Assembly (NCBI RefSeq): GCF_936925435.1
Contig: NZ_CAKZHQ010000024.1
Span: 178,677-242,676 of the forward strand
Origin: an uncultured Ramlibacter sp.
GTDB lineage: Bacteria; Pseudomonadota; Gammaproteobacteria; Burkholderiales; Burkholderiaceae_C
Reading direction: 5' to 3'
Length of the DNA stretch: 64,000 nucleotides
Made by a program: the position numbers and the translations under genes. The notes below the pieces were generated by a model that was not told the origin of the DNA, searched no databases, and saw nothing but the letters and a program-made list of their open reading frames with translations. Position 1 is the stretch's first letter. Each line of letters opens with the position of its first letter. Of the stretch, positions 18,576 through 25,967 are shown in pieces.

Positions 18576-21365
18576 GTGAGCACATCGTCGTCGGCAAAGC
18601 GCAGCCAGTTTTGGCGCACGGACTGGTTCGTGGGCGTGCTGGTCGTGGCCGGCGTGGTAATCCTGCACCAGGCCACCGACTTGATCGGCACTTTGGAGCG
18701 CCGTTTCTACGATTACGCCAGCACCCAGAGCTCGCGCCAGCCCTCAGACCGCATTGCCATCATCGCCATCGATGACCAGAGCATCGCCAATATCGGTCGC
18801 TGGCCCTGGCCGCGCGATGTCCATGCCCAGCTCATCGACCAGCTGGCGGCTGCCAAGGCCAAGACCGTGGTCAACACGGCCTTCTTTTTCGAGCCACAGG
18901 CGGACCGTGGCCTAGTGTTCATCCGCAAGATCAAGGAGGCCCTGGGTCCATCGGCGGAGGCCGGGCAGGGTGGGATCGGCGAGCAGCTTGGCAAGGTGAT
19001 TACCGAGGCCGAAGAGACACTGGACACCGACGCCAAGCTCGCCGCCAGCATCACCAAGGCTGGCAACGTGCTGATCCCCTCGGTTTTCCTGCTGGGCGAG
19101 CCGCAGGGCAAGGCCGACAGTCCGTTGCCGGGCTTCATGGCCAAGAGTGTTGTCGACGAGAGCAACGGCTTCTCATTCCCTGCGGTCCGCGGCCAGTACC
19201 CAATTCCGATTCTGGGCAGCGCTGCGGCCGGTGTCGGCCACCTCAACCAGCTCAACGACGTCGATGGCGCTGTGCGCGACGATCCACTGCTGGTCAATTA
19301 CTACGGCAAGGCCGTCCCGTCCATGGCCCTGCTTGCTGCCGCACGCAGCCTGAACCTGGGGCCCGGCGACATCAAGCTCCATCCGGGTGAGTCGGTCCAG
19401 ATCGGCAAGCTGCGCGTCAAGACCGACGACATGGCACGCATGCTGCCGCAGTTCTACCGGGCGCGCGATGGCAAGCCGGCATTCGCGATCGACTCCTTCT
19501 ACGACGTGCTCAGCGGCAAGATCCCGGCCAGCAAGTATGCGGACAAGATCGTCCTGATCGGCGCGACCGCGGCGGGCGTGGGCACGACCTTTCCCACCCC
19601 CGGCTATGCCGGCCTGTCACCCGCCGAGATGCTGGCCCACATCACCTCCAGCATTCTGGGTGAGCATTTCATCGTCCAGCCGGGATGGGGCGTATGGGCC
19701 GCGCTCGGAGTATTCCTGCTGGTGGCCGGCTATCTGGTGGCCCTGTTGCCGCGTCTGAGCGCCGGCATGGGCGCGGCCCTCACGGCAGGCCTGTTCGTGC
19801 TCCTGGTGGGCAGCGAGTTCGTCCTTTTGTCCAGTGCGGCGTTGTGGCTCAAGCTGGTGTTCCCCGCGGCCTTGCTGGTGATCGGCCATCTGGCGTTGAC
19901 CACCAAGCGATTCCTGGTCGCCGAGGCTGGCAAGCTCAAGTCGGATGACGAATCTGCGGAGACCAACCGGATGATGGGCCTGGCCCTGCAAGGCCAGGGG
20001 CAACTGGACATGGCGTTCGACCGTTTTCGCCGCGTGCCCATGAGCGACGCCGTGATGGAGAACCTCTACAACCTGGCCCTGGACTTCGAGCGCAAGCGCC
20101 AGTTCAACAAGGCCCAGGCGGTGTACGAGCATATGGCCGCCTGGAACAAGGGCTTCAAGGACCTGCAGTCCAAGCTGAACCGGGCCAAGAACCTGTCGGA
20201 AACCGTGATCCTGGGCGGGGGCGGCGCCCACCCCGGCGGCACCATGCTCCTGGACGGCGGAGCTGTCGAGAAACCCATGCTGGGCCGTTACCAGGTCGAA
20301 AAAGAACTGGGCAAAGGCGCCATGGGCGTGGTCTATCTGGGCAAGGATCCCAAGATCGGGCGCGTGGTGGCCATCAAGACCTTGGCCCTGAGCCAGGAGT
20401 TCGAGGGCGACGAACTGAGCGACGCCCGGGAGCGCTTCTTCCGCGAGGCGGAAACGGCTGGCCGGCTGCAGCACCAGAACATCGTCACGATCTTCGATGC
20501 AGGCGAGGAACACGACCTTGCGTACATTGCCATGGAGTTCCTCAAGGGAAAGGACCTGGCGGACTTCTGCAAGGATGGTCAACTGCTGCCGGCGCCCAGG
20601 GTGCTGTCCATCGTGGCCCGGGTGGCCGAGGCGCTTGCTTATGCCCATCGGCAGAACGTGGTGCACCGCGATATCAAGCCCGCCAACATCATGTACGAGG
20701 ACGCCAGTGACACGGTCAAGGTGACGGACTTCGGCATCGCGCGCATCACCGACTCCAGCAAGACCAAGACCGGTCTGGTGCTTGGCACGCCCAGCTTCAT
20801 GTCGCCCGAGCAGATTGCCGGGAAGAAGGTCGATGGCAGATCGGACCTGTATTCGCTGGGCGTGATGCTGTTCCAGATGCTGTCCGGCGTTCTGCCCTTC
20901 CGCGGCGATTCGATGGCGGAGCTGATGTACAAGATCGCCAACGAGGAGGCGCCCGACATCCGGATCATCCGCAAGGATATTCCTGCGCACCTTGCCGGCG
21001 TGGTGGCGCTGTCGCTGGCCAAGAAGTCCGAGGCGCGCTACCAGGATGGCGACCAGTTCGCGGCCGACCTGCGCGCGGCCATTGCCGAATTGTCCGGCGC
21101 CGCCCGGGCGCCGGTGACGGCCGCACCTGCAGGGACTGGCGTCGATGCGCAGAAGACAGTTGCGTTCGCCGCCACGCCGGCGGCAGCTTTCGAGGCCACC
21201 GTGGTTGGGGCAGATGTTTCGCCCTCAGCTGCACCCAGCTATGATGCGACCCAGAAATTGGCGGCGAGCGACATTGACGCATTTGCGAAAACCTCAGTGA
21301 CCAGCAGGCCCCCGATGCCTGACTCGTCGCTCGCCGGTGATGGCAAAGCCGGCAACGAAGCGTAA
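18576..21365 (+). CDS. CHASE2-domain membrane serine/threonine protein kinase
   Basis: The 929-residue protein has a signal-anchor helix (residues ~17-35) and an extracytoplasmic CHASE2 sensor (~45-365, with RIAIIAIDDQSI and GRWPWPRD). Three transmembrane helices (~372-441) and a helical linker (~460-540) follow. The Hanks-type kinase domain (~570-835) has a Gly loop GKGAMG at 579, Lys601, HRDIKPANI at 697-705, DFG at 718 and GTPSFMSPEQ at 737. The tail is Ala/Thr-rich. All catalytic residues are present, so it should be active. The start is GTG 18576 behind a purine-rich site. It heads an operon with a PP2C phosphatase (14 bases on) and an FHA protein, its expected antagonist and reader. The ligand of CHASE2 is unknown. 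Confidence 0.9.
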   Translation: MSTSSSAKRSQFWRTDWFVGVLVVAGVVILHQATDLIGTLERRFYDYASTQSSRQPSDRIAIIAIDDQSIANIGRWPWPRDVHAQLIDQLAAAKAKTVVNTAFFFEPQADRGLVFIRKIKEALGPSAEAGQGGIGEQLGKVITEAEETLDTDAKLAASITKAGNVLIPSVFLLGEPQGKADSPLPGFMAKSVVDESNGFSFPAVRGQYPIPILGSAAAGVGHLNQLNDVDGAVRDDPLLVNYYGKAVPSMALLAAARSLNLGPGDIKLHPGESVQIGKLRVKTDDMARMLPQFYRARDGKPAFAIDSFYDVLSGKIPASKYADKIVLIGATAAGVGTTFPTPGYAGLSPAEMLAHITSSILGEHFIVQPGWGVWAALGVFLLVAGYLVALLPRLSAGMGAALTAGLFVLLVGSEFVLLSSAALWLKLVFPAALLVIGHLALTTKRFLVAEAGKLKSDDESAETNRMMGLALQGQGQLDMAFDRFRRVPMSDAVMENLYNLALDFERKRQFNKAQAVYEHMAAWNKGFKDLQSKLNRAKNLSETVILGGGGAHPGGTMLLDGGAVEKPMLGRYQVEKELGKGAMGVVYLGKDPKIGRVVAIKTLALSQEFEGDELSDARERFFREAETAGRLQHQNIVTIFDAGEEHDLAYIAMEFLKGKDLADFCKDGQLLPAPRVLSIVARVAEALAYAHRQNVVHRDIKPANIMYEDASDTVKVTDFGIARITDSSKTKTGLVLGTPSFMSPEQIAGKKVDGRSDLYSLGVMLFQMLSGVLPFRGDSMAELMYKIANEEAPDIRIIRKDIPAHLAGVVALSLAKKSEARYQDGDQFAADLRAAIAELSGAARAPVTAAPAGTGVDAQKTVAFAATPAAAFEATVVGADVSPSAAPSYDATQKLAASDIDAFAKTSVTSRPPMPDSSLAGDGKAGNEA

Positions 21366-21379
21366 CCCCCGGACAATCA

Positions 21380-22165
21380 ATGAATTACGAGTTCTGTTTA
21401 CGCACCGATCCGGGTCTCGCGCGCGAGAACAACGAGGATTCCGTCACGTTTGAAGAGTTGACCCGGCTCGGGGTGCTGGCCGACGGCATGGGTGGCTACA
21501 ACGCGGGCGAGATTGCCAGTGGCATGGCGACGACTTTCATCAAGTCCGAATTGGGCCGCTGGCTGTCCCAGGCAGGACGGCATGCCAATGCCAGGGAGGT
21601 ACGCCGCGCCATGGAAATCTGCGTGGACAATGCCAACCGCTCGATTTTCAACGCCGCCAATTCCAACCCCCAGTACAGCGGAATGGGAACGACGCTGGTG
21701 CTGGGCGTCTTCCAGGACGAGCGGTTGATGCTGGGCCACATCGGCGACTCGCGGTGCTACCGGATGCGGGGCGGGGATTTTGTCCAGATCACCAAGGACC
21801 ACTCCTTGCTGCAGGAGCAGATGGATGCTGGCCTGATCACCCCTGAGCAAGCCGCCACTTCCACCAACAAGAACCTGGTCACCCGCGCCCTGGGCGTGGA
21901 GGACGCGGTGCTGCTGGAGGTCAACGAGCACAAGGTCGAGCCGGGCGACATCTACCTGATGTGTTCCGATGGACTGTCGGACATGGTGGACGATGGTGGC
22001 ATCGCCAGAATTCTCGAAACCGGAGCCACCCTGGAAGAAAAAGTGGTGCAGCTCATTGACGCAGCCAATGCAAATGGCGGTCGGGACAACATCTCCGTTC
22101 TGCTGGCGCTTGCCAGCAGCGGATCGACAAAACGCGGCTTGATTTCCAGATTGCTGGGAAAATAG
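21380..22165 (+). CDS. PP2C-family serine/threonine protein phosphatase
   Basis: The 261-residue soluble phosphatase shows the metal-binding PP2C motifs: NEDS near the N-terminus, LADGMGGYNAGE, GHIGDSRCY, SDGLSD and GGRDNISV. It should remove phosphates placed by the kinase encoded 14 bases upstream and possibly act on the FHA protein encoded next. Kinase-phosphatase-FHA clusters are a known bacterial arrangement. The C-terminus carries a short basic tail (STKRGLISRLLGK). Confidence 0.92.
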   Translation: MNYEFCLRTDPGLARENNEDSVTFEELTRLGVLADGMGGYNAGEIASGMATTFIKSELGRWLSQAGRHANAREVRRAMEICVDNANRSIFNAANSNPQYSGMGTTLVLGVFQDERLMLGHIGDSRCYRMRGGDFVQITKDHSLLQEQMDAGLITPEQAATSTNKNLVTRALGVEDAVLLEVNEHKVEPGDIYLMCSDGLSDMVDDGGIARILETGATLEEKVVQLIDAANANGGRDNISVLLALASSGSTKRGLISRLLGK

Positions 22166-22211
22166 TCTTTGGTATTCATGCCCCAGAACAAGTTTTAGAC
22201 AGGAGCCGACC

Positions 22212-22868
22212 ATGCCGAAAATGATCGTGTCGATCGACGGTGTCGTCATCAAGGAAGTGCAGCTGAGCAAGGACCGGACGACCCTGGGGCGCCGGCCGTA
22301 CAACGACATCGTGATCGACAACCTGGCGGTGAGCGGGGAGCATGCCGTTCTGCAGATGATGGGCAACGAGGTTTATCTGGAAGACCTCAACAGCACCAAT
22401 GGCACATACGTCAATGGCAAGGCCGTCAAGAAGCAGTTGCTGCAAAACAGCGACACGGTCGAGATCGGCAAGTACAAGATCAAATACGTCAACGAAGCCG
22501 TGAACGCCGGCTTCGAGAAGACGATGATCATCAAGGCGGGTTCGGTCGTTCCAGCCGCGGCAACGCCTGCAGCAGCGGCGGAAGCTCCTGTAGTGGGCGA
22601 TTCCAGCATCGCCGCTGCCATCAAGGTCCTGTCCGGGGCCGCTGCCGGGCGCGAGGTGCCGCTCGTCAAGGTTGTGACCACCATCGGCAAGCCCGGCGTC
22701 GCAGTGGCCGCCATCACCAGGCGGCCGCATGGTTTTGTTGTCGCACACGTCGAGGGTGGCAACAAGCCGACACTCAACGGAACTCCTATCGGTGCTGAGC
22801 CGGTCACGCTCAAGAACGGTGATCTGCTTGAACTGGCCGGGACACAGATGCAGTTCGTCCAGGCCTGA
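22212..22868 (+). CDS. Protein with two FHA domains
   Basis: The 218-residue protein has a canonical N-terminal FHA domain (GRRPYNDIVIDNLAVSGEHA with its Arg/Ser/His ligand residues, and NSTNGTYVNG). After an Ala/Pro linker (~residues 110-125) comes a second, divergent FHA-like fold (TTIGKPGVAVAAITRRPHGF, then NKPTLNGTPI). FHA domains bind phosphothreonine, so it is the probable reader of the kinase encoded two genes upstream. No enzymatic domain is present; it may be an adaptor between the kinase and the pilus ATPase or the cyclase. It lies between the phosphatase and the cyclase on the same strand. Confidence 0.85.
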   Translation: MPKMIVSIDGVVIKEVQLSKDRTTLGRRPYNDIVIDNLAVSGEHAVLQMMGNEVYLEDLNSTNGTYVNGKAVKKQLLQNSDTVEIGKYKIKYVNEAVNAGFEKTMIIKAGSVVPAAATPAAAAEAPVVGDSSIAAAIKVLSGAAAGREVPLVKVVTTIGKPGVAVAAITRRPHGFVVAHVEGGNKPTLNGTPIGAEPVTLKNGDLLELAGTQMQFVQA

Positions 22869-22917
22869 TTGGGCCGTTCGGCTTTTGCCGACAACACGAT
22901 AGCGAGGTGCCGGGCCT

Positions 22918-25167
22918 ATGGGTGTGCTCTCCAAACATTGGTCCCGGATTGCGGTCACGCTGATCCCGTTGGCTTTTGCGCTGCTGCATGCCAGTGGCGT
23001 GTTGCATATCGGCGTGTTGCAGCGGCTGGACGACATCATTTATGACGCGCGCCTGCGCGCCACCATGCCGGGCACACTGGATGAGCGCATCGTCATCGTC
23101 GATATCGATGAGCAAAGCCTGGCTGAAGTGGGCCGCTGGCCTTGGGGCCGCAACCGGCTGGCCGAGTTGTCCGACACACTGTTCGATCGGCACAAAATCG
23201 CCTTGCTGGGTTTCGACGTCGTGTTTGCAGAGGCCGACGAGAGTTCCGGCCTGAAGCGCCTTCGCCAACTGGCGCAAGCCGAACTGAAAGACCAGCCTGG
23301 TTTTGCCGACAAGCTCAACCAGATCCAGGCCTCGCTGGACTACGACGCGGGTTTCGCCAAGGCCATCGGGCAGCGTCCCGTGGTGCTGGGCTACTACTTC
23401 ACAAGCGACCGTGACGGCCGGGCCTCTGGCGTCCTGCCTGCGCCGGTGATGCACAAGGAACACCTGCAAGGCCGGCCCATCAAATTCACGAGCTGGAACG
23501 GGTATGGCGCCAACATCGAACAGCTGGCCAAGGCCGCGCCCATGGCGGGGTTCTTCAATCCCATCGTCGATGGCGACGGGGTGGTGCGATCGGTGCCCTT
23601 GCTGGCGGAATACAAAGGGCAGTACTACGAGTCACTGTCTTTGGCGATGTTCCGGATGCTGGTGGGCCTGCCCGGCGTCGAGCCCGGCTTTCCAAGGGAC
23701 AGGTTTCTTTCGAGAAGCTACCAGGGGCTCGAGAGCGTGGTGCTCCGACAAGGGCAAAAGACGCTGGCTGTCCCGGTGGACGATCGCGTGGCAACTCTGG
23801 TGCCGTTCCGCGGTCCGGGGGGCGTCGGCGGGGGGTCGTTCAAGTATGTTTCCGCTGCCGATGTGCTGGCCAAGCGCTTGCCCGAAGGTAGTCTGAAGGA
23901 CAAGATCGTGCTTGTCGGGACAACTGCTCCCGGCTTGCTCGACCTGCGCGTGACGCCCGTGGGCAAAACCTATGCCGGCGTGGAAACCCATGCCAATGTC
24001 ATTTCCGGCTTGCTCGACGGCAAGGTCTTCGTCAAACCCGACTATGCAATGGGTTTCGAGGTGGTCGTGCTGGTCCTGGCCGGCCTGACGCTGGCATTCT
24101 CGTTGCCGCTGTTGTCCGCTCCCAGGGCGGTGGCGGCCAGCGCCCTGGTCCTGCTTGGGCTGCTCGGTCTGAATTTTTGGCTATATCTCGGGGCGGGCCT
24201 GGTCTTGCCGTTGGCCGCCGCGCTGGTGATGGCGTTGACCGCGTTTGCGCTGAACATGAGTTACGGCTATTTCGTCGAAAGCCGCTCCAAACGTGAACTC
24301 GCCAACCTGTTCGGAACCTATGTGCCGCCCGAACTGGTCGATGAGATGGTGAAGGATCCGGACAGTTACAGCATGAAGGCGGCGAACAAGGAGCTCACCG
24401 TCATGTTCTGCGACATGCGTGGCTTCACCAAGATGTCCGAGAAGATGGAGCCGACGCAGCTGCAGGAGCTTCTCAATTCCGTTTTCAGCAGGCTGACCAA
24501 TTTGATCCGCGCCAATCGCGGCACCATTGACAAGTACATGGGCGATTGCGTGATGGCTTTCTGGGGCGCGCCAGTGGAAACATCGGGCCACGCCTACCTT
24601 TCGGTCAAGACGGCCATGGAAATGGCCAACGCGGTGCGCAAGATCAACGAGGAGCACCGCGCCAAGGGCATTCTTGAGATCGGTATCGGCATCGGTCTGA
24701 ACACCGGCACGATGTGCGTGGGCGATATGGGCTCGGACATCCGCCGCAGCTACACGGTCATCGGTGATTCGGTCAACCTGGGTTCGCGGCTGGAAGGCCT
24801 GTCCAAGGTCTATGGCGTGGACATTGTTGTCAGCGAAAGCACCCGCAAGCTGGCACCCGAGTTCGCATGGCAGGAGCTCGACAAAGTCAGGGTCAAGGGC
24901 AAGGAGCAGGCCGTGGGAATCTTCTGGCCGGCGGCGCCTGCCGATCGCCTGGACAAGGACCATGCCGACGAATTGAAAATCTGGGCCGGCTTTCTCAAAG
25001 CCTACCGGTCGCAGGATTGGGACCAATGCGATTTGCTGATGCTCAATCTACAGCGGATGAATGCGAAAAAATACCTTTACGAGTTGTATTCCGAACGTGT
25101 AGCCTCAATGAGATTGCTGCCTTTTGACCCCGAGTGGGACGGGGCAACCAACTTCGAAACCAAGTAA
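22918..25167 (+). CDS. CHASE2-domain membrane adenylate cyclase (class III)
   Basis: The 749-residue protein has an N-terminal anchor (~10-28), a CHASE2 sensor (~35-370; IVIVDIDEQSLAEVGRWPWG) and three transmembrane helices (~380-460). The class III cyclase domain (~490-665) has both metal-binding Asp motifs (VMFCDMRGFTKMSE and DKYMGDCVMAFWG) and the TVIGDSVNLGSRLEG segment. Lys in DKYMGD and Thr in YTVIGDSVN point to ATP rather than GTP as substrate. The C-terminal ~80 residues are a helical extension of unknown role. It shares its sensor type with the kinase 1.5 kb upstream, so one stimulus could drive both phosphorylation and cAMP. The phosphodiesterase-like gene follows 8 bases later. Confidence 0.9.
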   Translation: MGVLSKHWSRIAVTLIPLAFALLHASGVLHIGVLQRLDDIIYDARLRATMPGTLDERIVIVDIDEQSLAEVGRWPWGRNRLAELSDTLFDRHKIALLGFDVVFAEADESSGLKRLRQLAQAELKDQPGFADKLNQIQASLDYDAGFAKAIGQRPVVLGYYFTSDRDGRASGVLPAPVMHKEHLQGRPIKFTSWNGYGANIEQLAKAAPMAGFFNPIVDGDGVVRSVPLLAEYKGQYYESLSLAMFRMLVGLPGVEPGFPRDRFLSRSYQGLESVVLRQGQKTLAVPVDDRVATLVPFRGPGGVGGGSFKYVSAADVLAKRLPEGSLKDKIVLVGTTAPGLLDLRVTPVGKTYAGVETHANVISGLLDGKVFVKPDYAMGFEVVVLVLAGLTLAFSLPLLSAPRAVAASALVLLGLLGLNFWLYLGAGLVLPLAAALVMALTAFALNMSYGYFVESRSKRELANLFGTYVPPELVDEMVKDPDSYSMKAANKELTVMFCDMRGFTKMSEKMEPTQLQELLNSVFSRLTNLIRANRGTIDKYMGDCVMAFWGAPVETSGHAYLSVKTAMEMANAVRKINEEHRAKGILEIGIGIGLNTGTMCVGDMGSDIRRSYTVIGDSVNLGSRLEGLSKVYGVDIVVSESTRKLAPEFAWQELDKVRVKGKEQAVGIFWPAAPADRLDKDHADELKIWAGFLKAYRSQDWDQCDLLMLNLQRMNAKKYLYELYSERVASMRLLPFDPEWDGATNFETK

Positions 25168-25175
25168 GGATCGTG

Positions 25176-25967
25176 ATGAAGGTGCGTGTTCTGGGCTGTT
25201 CTGGAGCGATAGCGAAGGACTGTCGGACCACGTCCTTCCTGTTGGACCAGGACATGCTTGTGGACGCTGGCACCGGCGTTGGCGATCTCACTCTGGAAGA
25301 GATGCGGGGCATTGAGAACGTCTTGCTGACCCATTCGCACCTGGACCATGTGGCAGCCCTGCCCCTGATGATCGACTCCATTGCGTCCCAGCTCACCAAG
25401 CCCGTCCGGATCCATGCGCTGCCCGGAACGATTGCAGCGCTCAAGACGCACATCTTCAACAACGTGATCTGGCCCGATTTCAGCCGGATTCCGACGCCGG
25501 ACGCGCCCTTCATCAGCTTTCATGAAATCGAGGTCGGGCAGGTTCTGGAGATCACGGGCAAGCGCATCGAAGTCCTGCCGGCCGTGCATACGGTGCCCGC
25601 AGTCGGCTACGCGGTGACAGCCGGCAAGGGCTGCTGGGTGTTCACTGGAGACACCGAGCGCAACCCTGCTTTCTGGCGGCGCCTCAACCAGATGAATGTT
25701 GCGGCCCTCGTGATCGAAACGGCCTTCAGCAACCGTGAAAAGGATCTGGCCCGGCGCAGCTTGCATCTGTCTCCCAATGCCTTGGCGGACGAGCTGGACT
25801 GCATTGACAAGGGCAAGTCATTCCCGATCTACATCACCCACACCAAGCCGGCGGAGACCGAGTTGATCATGACCGAGATCCAGAAGTTCGACCAGACCCA
25901 GCCTTTCGGGCCCAATGTCGTGCATGACATCCGCTGGCTACGCGCCGGCCAGGAATTCGACCTATGA
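25176..25967 (+). CDS. Metallo-beta-lactamase-fold hydrolase, probable 3',5'-cyclic-nucleotide phosphodiesterase
   Basis: The 263-residue protein has the zinc-binding THSHLDHVAALP motif (residues ~50-60), a second His in LPAVHTVPAVGYAV and the metal-bridging Asp in FTGDTERN, and ends with an ITHTKPAE His. The layout (LLDQDMLVDAGTGV ... HSHLDH ... ITHTKP) is that of the MBL-fold phosphodiesterase/RNase Z group, which includes class II cAMP phosphodiesterases. Its place 8 bases after an adenylate cyclase supports cAMP as substrate. ATG 25176 is preferred over the longer frame. The stop overlaps the next start by 4 bases (ATGA). Confidence 0.78.
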   Translation: MKVRVLGCSGAIAKDCRTTSFLLDQDMLVDAGTGVGDLTLEEMRGIENVLLTHSHLDHVAALPLMIDSIASQLTKPVRIHALPGTIAALKTHIFNNVIWPDFSRIPTPDAPFISFHEIEVGQVLEITGKRIEVLPAVHTVPAVGYAVTAGKGCWVFTGDTERNPAFWRRLNQMNVAALVIETAFSNREKDLARRSLHLSPNALADELDCIDKGKSFPIYITHTKPAETELIMTEIQKFDQTQPFGPNVVHDIRWLRAGQEFDL

